NCBI GenBank assembly: GCA_024277475.1
Contig: JAJRVC010000029.1
Coordinates: 1-21,738, forward strand
Direction of reading: 5' to 3'
DNA from: Deltaproteobacteria bacterium
GTDB taxonomy: Bacteria; Desulfobacterota; Desulfobacteria; Desulfobacterales; JAFDCJ01
Length of the DNA stretch: 21,738 nt
Each line of letters starts with the position of its first letter. Within the stretch, counting starts at the first letter, position 1. The notes beneath the pieces are model-generated. The model was not told the DNA's origin and made no database searches. It was given only the letters and a program-made list of their open reading frames with translations. Made by a program: the position numbers and the translations under genes. Of this stretch, positions 1 to 7,375 are shown piece after piece.

Positions 1-307
1 AACACCGCCTGGCCGGAACAGTGAATTGATTGAACGTCGAACATCGAACGCCCAACGTCGAACTTCGAATATTGATGACGCTACGCTTTATCTATTTTAA
101 AACAAGCGAACCGCTGAATTTCTAAGAATTGAATCACTTCAGGCTTCGCCTTCGGCTACGACCCGACAGGTTGCCCTGTCTTTTTTTAAATTGATCGTTG
201 GACCCTGAGGCTCTCGACGGGCAGAATACATTATTCGACGTTGGACGTTCATTTTTTTTAGTTAACTCATCATATAAAAATAGCAAAGACCAAAGTTTCT
301 TTTCCGA
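1..307. other. Gene-free, repeat-rich left end
   Basis: No credible gene is seen here; the open frames are short, low-complexity and antisense to the exporter gene. Positions 28-80 hold several close variants of GAACGTCGAAC/GAACTTCGAA, a short motif that recurs near 5505-5516, 5641-5650 and 9343. Positions 165-187 form a plus-strand terminator, and 220-330 is the left arm of a long inverted repeat whose partner lies at 5426-5666. The stretch therefore looks like a repeat-laden convergent gap between a gene outside the window on the left and the exporter gene. Confidence 0.6.
165..187 (+). terminator. Rho-independent terminator
   Basis: A perfect 6-bp stem GACAGG/CCTGTC (165-170 and 175-180) with loop TTGC is followed directly by seven T residues (181-187). 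This is the classical intrinsic terminator layout on the plus strand. No plus-strand gene precedes it in the window, so it would serve a gene ending left of position 1, convergent with the exporter gene. The stem is only moderately GC-rich. Confidence 0.65.
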
Positions 308-330
308 TCAGACTGGCCGTTTTTTTGGCC
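220..330. repeat. Left arm of long inverted repeat (IR1-L)
   Basis: Positions 239-330 read, as reverse complement, almost the same as 5426-5514: both hold the GGCC-A(7-8)-CGGCC hairpin, the block AAACTTTGGTCTTTGCTATTTT, and GTTAAC followed by an A/T run. Positions 220-246 match 5640-5666 perfectly over 27 nt in inverted orientation. The arm overlaps the last codons and stop of the exporter-methyltransferase gene (308-330). The two arms enclose about 5.1 kb with four genes. Confidence 0.85.
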
Positions 331-3300
331 AGAGGCTCCGGCTCTTCCGGTTCAGGATAAACCAGAATAAATCCCCTTTGGGTCCCGACTGTTCGGTATG
401 CTCAATTGTAAAATCGGATTGATTCAGAATCGTTGATATCTCATCAAAGGAGCGATAATAGACGGGTATTCTCCTGATTTTATTTTTGAGAATCTCCAGC
501 CACCAGAACAAAGACTGCCGCGCATTCGGCATTATAACGGCCCGGATTACCAGCAGGCCGTTATCGCAAAGTCTGTCACCCAACCGATTTAAGGTGAGTT
601 CTAAATCATCATCTTTTAGGTAATGCAACAGGTCCAGCATTACGGCGGCATCGGCCGGATACGGAATTTGGGGTACATCCGGCGCCCTGCCATGCACGAT
701 CTCGCCTCTTTGTCCAAGTGCCCGGGACGCTATCCTGACCCGATTGTTGTCGAGATCAATACCATATATTTTCAATTCATCAAAATTTTCGACCAACCAG
801 CTGGCCGGCAGGCCGAAACCGCAGCCAATGTCAATAATTGTCCGGAGCTGCCGGGAGGATTCAAAAAAACGGGGCAGTTCTGGAAACATGGGGTCCAAAC
901 GAATTTTGAGTCTGGCAAATATTTTCGGATACGCCTCCATGTTTTGGTATCGCCTCAAAATGCGATCATGAAGATTGGCGGCCGGGCTGATTTCTTTTTG
1001 CCGGGATTGAAACACATATTTTAAAACAGGCGGCAGGATGATAAAGGCACCGATAAGGGAATAGCCGATTCCCAGCAATGACGTTAATCCGGCGCTTCTT
1101 AAAAGCGAATGCCTGGCCGTGCATAAAACACCGAACCCGATGAGCGTGGATGCGGACGACATGAAAACCGCCATACGGATTAGACTGTATGACGGATGAG
1201 ATGCATCTGAATAGCGCTGATAGGATCTGACAAAAAACAGTGAATAATCGATGCCCATACCCATGACAATAATGGCAAGCATTAACCCCGGAATGTCCAG
1301 CGGGTGGCCGATGAGTTTCATGGTTCCTAGAGTGCTGATTAAGGCAAAGAAGACTGGCAACAGTGAGATAACGGTTAATTTCCAGTCCAAAAAAAATAAA
1401 AACAATAAAATGGTGACGCTGATACCGACGATCACCAGCATCTTGGTAAATGTGGCAAATAAAAGCCTGCCGAGCTCCTGGGAAAAGAAGGTCGGATCAA
1501 ATAGTTTACCCACTGGTTGATATTTTTTAAAGAATTTTTCAGCCTGATAAGATTTTCCGGTAGTCAGACTGGAAAACTGAATCCATTTTGATCCGTCCGG
1601 ACTTTCAGTTATTCCCATCAGGCTGAAGAATTTTTCGGGAATCGCACTATCTGCGGGTGGGCTAAAATCCGGGTCAAGTAATTTATAAAACGGCCTAAAC
1701 GCATCGGCGGTAAAACCCGGCTTAATCGATGCTTCTGCCATCGTATTTTTAAACCGGCTAACCCTGCCCGGATTCCAGAATTTTTTCCAGTTCGTAAAAT
1801 TTTGCTGCCTGCGATCTTTTCCCGGAAATATCATCGAAGGAACAAAACCGGATGCCAGAACGCCTGAAAGTATGTCCGGTTCCATCATTGCCAGAAGGCG
1901 GTCGCCTTTTTTCTGAAGTTCCCTTACGCTTTGGCCTTCGGTCACTAAATATATCCTGCTGAAAATGTTGCCCCACACGTCGGCAAACAGATTTCCGGCC
2001 GCAGTAGTTTCCTCGCTGACGGTATTCATGGAGCTGAGGCTTACGTTGAAATCCGGCTTTGCGAAAAAAAGCATCACGATAACAAATCCCAGAGCCGCAT
2101 AGGCCCCCTTTTTCCCAGTTCGTGCAAACGCGTTGACAACCTTTTCAAGCGGCAGATTTCTTGGACGGGCAGGCGGCACGATCGTAAAAACCTTCGGAAA
2201 AACAAAATGAACAAATAGAAAGGAGAATGCAATTCCCAGTGCCGTGAACAATCCGAGTTGCTCAAATACCGGGAACCCACTGATGGAAAGCACACCGAAA
2301 GCGCCTACAGTTGTCAAAGCGGCCAGCAGGCCCACAGCCCAGACCTCTGCGGATGCCTCCCTGCCGTGAGTCTTATAGGGGCGGTCCAGGAACAGAAGAT
2401 AAGCTATGCCGTGATCGACGGTTATCGAAATGATGGCACCGCCAAAACCGAGCACCATGATTGAAATCGATTTGTGCAGCAAGGAAAAAACAAAAAATGC
2501 GATCATCGATCCGGCAATGGCCGGCAAAAGGGAAAGCAGTCCCATCAGGGGCCTTGGGAAAGCAAGTATGAGCAAGATTGCAATGCCGATGGTGGCCAGC
2601 AGGATAGCATTTCTAACATCCCGCCTTATGATAAGCTCATTATCCAGGGCTGCCCGGTACGCTCCTGTGGGGGTGAGGGTAACGCCGTACCCCGCTTTAG
2701 AATATTTCCGATTCAATTTATCTGCCAGATTACCGATAAGTTCGGTAGCCGTGCGGGCGAAGGCCGTATCCGTACTGGAGGCGATGGGATTGGCAATTAC
2801 AAGCAGATGCCTACCGTCGGCAGATATGAGTTTTCCCCTGTATATGCGGACATTTTGAGATGGAGCCAGGTGTGATAGTCTGGCCAGAATAAAATCTTTC
2901 AGCCCCAGGGGATCTTTTGAAATGAAGGCTGCCTGGCCGATTCCCTCCATCCCCAGCAGTTGTAAATAAACAGACTGTAGTCTTTTGTGAATTTTATCGG
3001 ATTCCAGCAAGGGTTCGATCTTATTTTTAAGCTCTTTGGCGCTAAACATGACCGGCAGGTTTTTTACAACATACGCCATTAAATCAGGTATGAGATTTTG
3101 AACATCTTTCAGTCCGACATTTTTGAACAACCCGCTATCAGTTAATTTTTTTTCGACCCGATCACCGCATTCAAGTAGAATTTCAAGGTCGTCGTTTTGA
3201 AGGCTGATATCAATGAGCAATTGATCCTGAACGGGGTTATTTTTAAAAATATAGACGGCATCCGAAATGACCGGATCATCTTCAGGCAGCGAGGCGACGA

Positions 3301-3403
3301 TATCTGAATCTATTTTTATTCGATATAAACCAATACCGAATAAAATTAACACAATAAGCAGTATTAAAATCAATCGGACCCAATGGATTTCAGTGGATTT
3401 CAT
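308..3403 (-). CDS. RND/MMPL-family exporter fused to a C-terminal SAM methyltransferase
   Basis: 1031 aa. Residues 10-28 form the first membrane helix, followed by a periplasmic loop to about 263, a helix bundle (about 265-408), a further helix near 432-450, a second large loop, and a second bundle (about 655-800). This is the twofold RND/MMPL plan. Each half has a charged TM4-like motif: VDHGIAYLLF around D330 and GIDYSLFF around D719. Residues about 815-1010 form a cytoplasmic class I methyltransferase with motif I DIGCGFG at 858-864. MMPL exporters of aryl-polyene-type clusters are normally about 770 aa without this domain, so the fusion is notable. The ATG overlaps the upstream glycosyltransferase stop (ATGA), implying coupled translation. 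Likely role: moving a lipid-linked product across the inner membrane. The methyl acceptor is unknown. The last codons lie in an inverted repeat. Confidence 0.9.
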   Translation of the reverse strand: MKSTEIHWVRLILILLIVLILFGIGLYRIKIDSDIVASLPEDDPVISDAVYIFKNNPVQDQLLIDISLQNDDLEILLECGDRVEKKLTDSGLFKNVGLKDVQNLIPDLMAYVVKNLPVMFSAKELKNKIEPLLESDKIHKRLQSVYLQLLGMEGIGQAAFISKDPLGLKDFILARLSHLAPSQNVRIYRGKLISADGRHLLVIANPIASSTDTAFARTATELIGNLADKLNRKYSKAGYGVTLTPTGAYRAALDNELIIRRDVRNAILLATIGIAILLILAFPRPLMGLLSLLPAIAGSMIAFFVFSLLHKSISIMVLGFGGAIISITVDHGIAYLLFLDRPYKTHGREASAEVWAVGLLAALTTVGAFGVLSISGFPVFEQLGLFTALGIAFSFLFVHFVFPKVFTIVPPARPRNLPLEKVVNAFARTGKKGAYAALGFVIVMLFFAKPDFNVSLSSMNTVSEETTAAGNLFADVWGNIFSRIYLVTEGQSVRELQKKGDRLLAMMEPDILSGVLASGFVPSMIFPGKDRRQQNFTNWKKFWNPGRVSRFKNTMAEASIKPGFTADAFRPFYKLLDPDFSPPADSAIPEKFFSLMGITESPDGSKWIQFSSLTTGKSYQAEKFFKKYQPVGKLFDPTFFSQELGRLLFATFTKMLVIVGISVTILLFLFFLDWKLTVISLLPVFFALISTLGTMKLIGHPLDIPGLMLAIIVMGMGIDYSLFFVRSYQRYSDASHPSYSLIRMAVFMSSASTLIGFGVLCTARHSLLRSAGLTSLLGIGYSLIGAFIILPPVLKYVFQSRQKEISPAANLHDRILRRYQNMEAYPKIFARLKIRLDPMFPELPRFFESSRQLRTIIDIGCGFGLPASWLVENFDELKIYGIDLDNNRVRIASRALGQRGEIVHGRAPDVPQIPYPADAAVMLDLLHYLKDDDLELTLNRLGDRLCDNGLLVIRAVIMPNARQSLFWWLEILKNKIRRIPVYYRSFDEISTILNQSDFTIEHTEQSGPKGDLFWFILNRKSRSLWPKKRPV

Positions 3404-4122
3404 AAAACCAACAGGATGATCAGCAGAATGATAATAATGTGAAGCAGGATGACCAGCGTTCGGTGGCGGTGATACAGCTCGTTTCCTTTTTGTAACCGCC
3501 GCAACCCTCCGGATAACCTTCTAAATTTGTCCAATGGTAAAAATCTGCTGTTGTCCGAACGCGAATTGCTCTGAAACGCAAAAGAAGGATAGATAGCATA
3601 AAATTCATCATTTAAAGCACACAACAAATCATCAAAAGGTATTTCACGCCAGGATATTTTAACCAGCGATTCAGCAAATTTGCGACTGAAAACATAGGCA
3701 TGGGTCAGGCAGCGGTATTTTATTTTCAGCACCGAGTGGTTTTGTGTCTTTTTGCTGCCCGATACCAGGCACCCAAAATACAAGGCATTCCAATGGGGGT
3801 CGGTCGATAAAAAGTCAACACAATTTTTAAGACCGGTCGGGCTGAATCGTTCAAACAGGACATCATCTTCGAATACGACAATCGTGTCGGCGCCGGCCCG
3901 GATTCCGTTTTCAATGCAGGTCAGGTGGGATTCAAATATTCCCTGTTCAATATTATGCGGATGCTTTTTTACGATCACAAATTCGACTCTTTCCAACAGC
4001 CCGATCCTGTCGAATTGAAGTTTTGCCTCTCTTCGTCTGTCCGTACGTTCATCCAATGAGATGCAATAGATTTTGTCAAAAAAGTCCCAGTTATCAGCAG
4101 TGATTTCAGATTCCATTGTCAC
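3400..4122 (-). CDS. GT25-like glycosyltransferase with C-terminal membrane anchor
   Basis: 240 aa from a GTG start; an ATG two codons later (4116) is an alternative, and no clear Shine-Dalgarno decides between them. The N-terminus KIYCISLDERTDRR, an internal SH motif (about 65-66), the acidic VVFEDDVLF (E85, D86, D87) and a later THAYVFS stretch match the LPS-type glycosyltransferase family 25, where the acidic cluster binds metal-nucleotide sugar. The last ~20 residues are almost purely aliphatic, a probable tail anchor not usual in soluble GT25 enzymes. The stop overlaps the exporter start by four bases, suggesting that sugar transfer and export act on the same product or on a partner lipid. 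The acceptor is unknown. Confidence 0.8.
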   Translation of the reverse strand: MTMESEITADNWDFFDKIYCISLDERTDRRREAKLQFDRIGLLERVEFVIVKKHPHNIEQGIFESHLTCIENGIRAGADTIVVFEDDVLFERFSPTGLKNCVDFLSTDPHWNALYFGCLVSGSKKTQNHSVLKIKYRCLTHAYVFSRKFAESLVKISWREIPFDDLLCALNDEFYAIYPSFAFQSNSRSDNSRFLPLDKFRRLSGGLRRLQKGNELYHRHRTLVILLHIIIILLIILLVL

Positions 4123-4317
4123 CGTTTACAGGTTAAGGGTTCAACGTTCAGGGTTAAGGACAAAAAAAGCAATAATTATCCGAAGGCCTCGTTAAAAATG
4201 CTTATTTTACCAAATAAATACATCGAAGATGATGCTTTTTTCATAAATACGCATCCCAAATGCAGTCCCGGGGCTATAATGGAGCCTTGAACCCCTGAAC
4301 GCCTTTAAATTAGGGAA

Positions 4318-4707
4318 TTAGGGTGTTGCTTTTTCAATTGCCAGCTGAACCGCGTTCATAATCACGCGACTGCTGTTAGTGGCCCCGCTGACCGCATCCA
4401 CCCGGGTCGATTGACGATCGATAATTCGTGCAACAATAGTTTCTTCAGCTTTTTTACCCCTCCAGGCCTGGTGTTGAATTATAATAATATTGATAATGGA
4501 ATTATTTTTAATGGTCACCTCGACGATTGCTTTATTCGGACCGCCCCGATAGCTGCCTTTATAGGTTCCATCCGCAAATTTTACAGGAGCAACGGGTCCT
4601 CCGATTACGGGGGTCGACGCGCAACTGAAAAACAGCGTTCCAAAAATCAAAAAAGCGAAACCTGTAAAAATCTGCAAGGCGGATGCGTTTGTTTTGAGCT
4701 TGCACAT
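4318..4707 (-). CDS. FMN-binding domain lipoprotein
   Basis: 129 aa. A hydrophobic signal segment (11-28) ends in a lipobox-like LFFSC with Cys29 as the predicted lipidation site, so the mature protein is membrane-tethered outside the cytoplasm. The remainder is one small FMN-binding domain (PF04205 type). Its motif D104-A-V-S-G-A-T110 is the family site for covalent FMN attachment by ApbE flavin transferase; the threonine of SGAT is the predicted acceptor. Such domains carry electrons, as in NqrC/RnfG and small redox lipoproteins. The start is supported by AGGGAG nine bases upstream of the ATG. No partner reductase or ApbE is visible nearby, so its electron donor and link to the pathway are unknown. 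Confidence 0.85.
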   Translation of the reverse strand: MCKLKTNASALQIFTGFAFLIFGTLFFSCASTPVIGGPVAPVKFADGTYKGSYRGGPNKAIVEVTIKNNSIINIIIIQHQAWRGKKAEETIVARIIDRQSTRVDAVSGATNSSRVIMNAVQLAIEKATP

Positions 4708-4744
4708 TGCACGTTTCTCCCTATTCTGATAGACGATATGGAAT

Positions 4745-4862
4745 CAAAAAGGCACAAAAAACACAAAAATAAAATTTTACACTTAGTAAGCTAATAGGTT
4801 ATTACAGTCTTAGTTGGGTTATAAGATCAAAATTCAAGAATTTTGATTTTTTAAGATTATCA
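4745..4862. repeat. Dispersed ~110-bp element, copy A
   Basis: Shares with copies B (5519-5632, inverted) and C (15224-15333, same orientation) the ordered blocks: purine-rich GGCACAAAAA, AAATAAAATTT, ACACTTA, ATAAG, and the palindrome CAAAATTCAAGAATTTTG followed by a T run. Copy A has about 20 extra bases near 4800-4820. It sits just upstream of the FMN lipoprotein gene, so it may contribute to its 5' region. No coding potential is evident. Confidence 0.75.
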
Positions 4863-5038
4863 GATAGTACCTCTGATTCTTAAAATGAATGCCGTCTGTA
4901 TTCTGACCGTCCGGGATATCATAGATTCCGGAAAAATATTTACACGGTTGGACTGTAAAATTCAACCTAATTTGATTAATTGTGATCAGGAGTATATGCA
5001 CGTTCGGGGGATTCCTTCAGGGTTCTTCGCATGCCCGT

Positions 5039-5401
5039 ATGAATGAAAAAACACAGATTAAAACGAATATTATCAAAAAAATCACTGAAACCGGATATGT
5101 TCGTTCGGCCATCGAGGACAAGGCCGATTTAAGCGCCTTTAAAAAAAAACCCTCTATGCGGGTCGTACTTGGAATATCGGTCATCGGCTTTAGCTATATT
5201 ATCGGCTGGCCGGCGGTGGGTGCATTGGGAATGCTGTCAATTTACCTGGAAAAACCCTTAATCGTCGCAATTGGCGGGCCGATTACCTATGGTCTGTCAC
5301 ATCTGGTATTTTTGTTGGGGATGTATCTGGCCGGAGCCGATTATACCCGGATATTTCTGCGGTGGGCCACAAGGGTAACCGTCGAGAAATTAACAAATTA
5401 G
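5039..5401 (+). CDS. Small hypothetical inner-membrane protein
   Basis: About 120 aa from ATG 5039; the frame stays open to a GTG at 4982 (139 aa), and neither start has a good ribosome site. The first ~40 residues are polar and basic (MNEKTQIKTN...). Two hydrophobic segments follow, corresponding to about 61-82 and 94-117 of the longer frame, with a conserved-looking GWPAVGALG turn and a final basic tail. I do not recognise a family. It is the only plus-strand gene among the minus-strand cluster genes and lies inside the region bracketed by the IR1 repeat. A 16-codon frame from ATG 4996, preceded by AGGAG, ends just past this ATG. Confidence 0.6.
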   Translation: MNEKTQIKTNIIKKITETGYVRSAIEDKADLSAFKKKPSMRVVLGISVIGFSYIIGWPAVGALGMLSIYLEKPLIVAIGGPITYGLSHLVFLLGMYLAGADYTRIFLRWATRVTVEKLTN

Positions 5402-5425
5402 GTTTCAGGTGTCAGTCCAGCCGCC

Positions 5426-5514
5426 GGCCAAAAAAAACGGCCGGTCTAATCATCGAAGAAACTTTGGTCTTTGCTATTTTCATATGACGGGTTAACTAAA
5501 AAAATGAACGTCGA
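5426..5514. repeat. Right arm of long inverted repeat (IR1-R, inner part)
   Basis: Inverted near-copy of 239-330. It starts with the hairpin CCGGCC-A8C-GGCCGG (about 5424-5443) just after the stop of the small membrane protein gene, then the shared AAACTTTGGTCTTTGC block and GTTAACTAAAAAAATG. The hairpin has its A run in the loop and no T tail, so it is not a standard terminator, but it sits where one would be expected for both the exporter gene and the small membrane gene. Confidence 0.85.
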
Positions 5515-5518
5515 ACAT

Positions 5519-5632
5519 TGACAATCCCGTAAAAAGTCAAAATTCTTGAATTTTGATCTTATAACCTATTGTAATTATTAAGTGTGAAATTTTATTTTTG
5601 TGCTTTTTGTGCCTTTTTGCGGCCACATCAAC
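5519..5632. repeat. Dispersed ~110-bp element, copy B (inverted)
   Basis: Reads as the reverse complement of copies A and C: ACAATCCCGTAAAAAGTC, the AAAATTCTTGAATTTT palindrome, TTATTAAGTGTGAAATTTTA and TTTTTGCGGCC. It lies exactly between the inner and outer blocks of the right inverted-repeat arm, which are contiguous in the left arm (220-330). The simplest reading is that this element inserted into the arm. Confidence 0.8.
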
Positions 5633-5639
5633 ATTGAAA

Positions 5640-5666
5640 GTCCAACGTCGAATAATGTATTCTGCC
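5640..5666. repeat. Right arm of long inverted repeat (IR1-R, outer block)
   Basis: Perfect 27-nt inverted match to 220-246 (contains AACGTCGAATAATGTATTCT). A diverged relative occurs at about 9343-9375, again followed by a T/A-rich run. In the left arm this block directly adjoins the inner arm; here it is displaced by element copy B. Confidence 0.85.
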
Positions 5667-5809
5667 AATTTAAAAAAAAAGAGCACAGTGATTCAATTAA
5701 CCCGCGTCATTAGATTTTCGATGATTTTGCTGCTCCAGTGACCCCACTTTTCCCGAGCACAGGCTCGAAAAAAGCTCATTTATTCGGGTTTGGATTTCCG
5801 AATTGAAAT

Positions 5810-6391
5810 TTACTCCGCACTTTCTCCTTGCCGCAGCATCCCCAGTACGTTTGACCTATGGTTGTAATAGATCAGTACCGCCGTTGCCGCAACGCCTGCG
5901 GTTGCCGTCAGGGAATACTCACATGCGGCAATCGTTCCCGCAGCCAGGATAAACACCATCGCAAACGAGCCGATGAAAGGGATACGCCATATTGCATAGA
6001 CCAAAAGCCACCCCAAGGCGGATAACCCGGCAGCGATCGGTGAAATAATCGTTGTAAAACCGAGATAATTAGCTACGCCCTTGCCGCCCTTCAGGCCATG
6101 AAAACAGGGGAAACGGTTGCCCAGGATGAGCCCCAGACCGGTCCAGGGAACAAGCGGCACCGGCAGCAGACGTGCAGCAATAAACGCAAGCCCTAAAGCC
6201 CGGCTCATATCCAGCAGTAAAACAACGCCGGCCCAGAAATATCCTGCTTGCCGATATACGTTGGTGACGCCGGGGTTTCCGCTGAATCCGGTTCTCGGAT
6301 CATCTTTGTTCAGGAATCTGAACAGCAGGATCGCAAAATTGACGGAACCTGCCAGGTAAGCCCCTATGCAGGATAATATCAGTAGTTTCAT
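5810..6391 (-). CDS. Divergent PlsY-like acyltransferase
   Basis: About 193 aa from ATG 6391, a start that places the first helix at the N-terminus as in PlsY; a GTG at 6421 would add ten residues and overlap the dehydratase gene. PlsY is a multi-pass enzyme that moves acyl groups from acyl-phosphate to glycerol-3-phosphate. The three cytoplasmic motifs are recognisable: GS...DPRTGFSGNPGVTNVYR, LLLDMSRALG and GNRFPCFHGLKGGKGVAN. Each has changes at usually conserved places: Phe for the first Gly of GSGN, Arg-Ala for Lys-Gly in motif 2, and Asn for His before xFP in motif 3. It is therefore probably not the housekeeping enzyme but a cluster-specific acyltransferase that may load or unload the pathway's acyl chain. 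It directly follows the dehydratase gene. Confidence 0.8.
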   Translation of the reverse strand: MKLLILSCIGAYLAGSVNFAILLFRFLNKDDPRTGFSGNPGVTNVYRQAGYFWAGVVLLLDMSRALGLAFIAARLLPVPLVPWTGLGLILGNRFPCFHGLKGGKGVANYLGFTTIISPIAAGLSALGWLLVYAIWRIPFIGSFAMVFILAAGTIAACEYSLTATAGVAATAVLIYYNHRSNVLGMLRQGESAE

Positions 6392-6396
6392 TGAAT

Positions 6397-7257
6397 TTAA
6401 ACAATGTTCTCCATTATCCACTGCGGCGGTTTCAGCCGCCCGGCGCTGACATCGCGCATGTGAAGACCGCAGATACCTTCAAAAAGATCCCCATCGGGGC
6501 CGTAGATCCATAAATCAAAAACAAGCAGATTCGGATTTGTTCGCACCGGCAGGATCCGGCTTACATAAGTTGTTCCGGGCAATGTTTTTTTAAATATGAC
6601 TCTTTTTTCAATTTTTACGGGAAAGGCAACCATCCGGGCATAGCGCTGTCCCCAGGCGCAGGCCGCATGAAAGGCCGCGTCCAGGACAAATGGTGAACCC
6701 AGGCATTCGGGCCTTTCTGTACCGGTATGATCCGGGGGCGCCGCCGTTTTCGCAATGGCCCCATATTCGGATAATAGAAGCTGCCGGTGGATATTTTGAT
6801 AGGCCGGTCCGAAGGGAACGAGGTCGCCATAAATTTTTTCAGCAGGTATTTTAAAACAGCGACCTTTCAGGGAGGATGTTGCATCAGGGGGCGGCTCAGG
6901 CAGCTCCGGCGGCTGCAAAGAAAAACAAAGGGAGGCGTGTTCCTTAATCCGTGTAATCGCATATTTTTCGGATCTGGATTTTGTCAACAATGCTGCAGCC
7001 ATTTCACCGTTTTCGTGAACAGTGATATCATTGAAGGCGACTATCTGAGTGATTCCGGATTCAATATAAAGAAACTTGTCAAAACTGGCATCAGTCAGGA
7101 CGGTGATATCCATATCCGGACGGAAACCCTTAACGGTGCCTGCCAGCACCTGCATGGCTTCCACCGCGGGCAATACAACTTTGCCTTCAAAACAGTGATC
7201 CCGCAAATAAGGATGAACTGGGATGTCAACCGGTATGCGAACAGTTTTATTGGCCAT
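6397..7257 (-). CDS. PKS-type double-hotdog dehydratase
   Basis: 286 aa. The N-terminal hotdog has the PKS dehydratase signature HxxxGxxxxP (H21, G25, P30 in DHCFEGKVVLP). The C-terminal hotdog has FGPAYQNI and the second catalytic motif LDAAFH (D193, H197). With both catalytic His and Asp present it should remove water from 3-hydroxyacyl-ACP, giving trans double bonds. It is a free-standing protein, as in type II-like polyene and PUFA-like systems, not a module of a large PKS. The ATG is preceded by AGGGG at a rather long spacing. The PlsY-like gene follows at once, so the two are probably co-translated. Confidence 0.85.
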   Translation of the reverse strand: MANKTVRIPVDIPVHPYLRDHCFEGKVVLPAVEAMQVLAGTVKGFRPDMDITVLTDASFDKFLYIESGITQIVAFNDITVHENGEMAAALLTKSRSEKYAITRIKEHASLCFSLQPPELPEPPPDATSSLKGRCFKIPAEKIYGDLVPFGPAYQNIHRQLLLSEYGAIAKTAAPPDHTGTERPECLGSPFVLDAAFHAACAWGQRYARMVAFPVKIEKRVIFKKTLPGTTYVSRILPVRTNPNLLVFDLWIYGPDGDLFEGICGLHMRDVSAGRLKPPQWIMENIV

Positions 7258-7375
7258 AGCAAACTATTTCCCCTGGCACAAGTTGCAATTAATCGATTAT
7301 TTGCTTTTTTCCGTTTTGGGGTTAGCTCAAGTTTGGCTAACGGAAATTTGCTTGATTAAGAGCAATTTCTTGTTA

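Larger units (their letters stand above)
5402..5809. other. Gene-free intergenic region packed with repeats
   Basis: No gene seen. In order it holds IR1-R inner arm (5426-5514), dispersed element copy B (5519-5632), the 27-nt IR1-R outer block (5640-5666), then about 140 bp with a 5-bp hairpin CGAGC/GCTCG (5754-5767) lacking a T tail. It separates a plus-strand gene from the minus-strand PlsY-like gene and is therefore a convergent gap where terminators would be expected. Confidence 0.6.

Noticed and set aside
28..80. CRISPR array from the repeated GAACGTCGAAC words
   Set aside because: Units are about 11 bp, degenerate, with no constant spacers; no cas genes are present.
198..422. Plus-strand open frame of 74 codons at the left end
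   Set aside because: It overlaps the exporter C-terminus antisense, spans the inverted-repeat arm, and its translation is low in protein character.
2430..2875. Two plus-strand open frames of 133-142 codons inside the exporter gene
   Set aside because: They are antisense shadows of a clear RND gene; no domain or ribosome site supports them.
5754..5767. CGAGC/GCTCG hairpin as terminator of the PlsY-like gene
   Set aside because: On the minus strand the T run lies before the hairpin, not after, so intrinsic termination is not supported.
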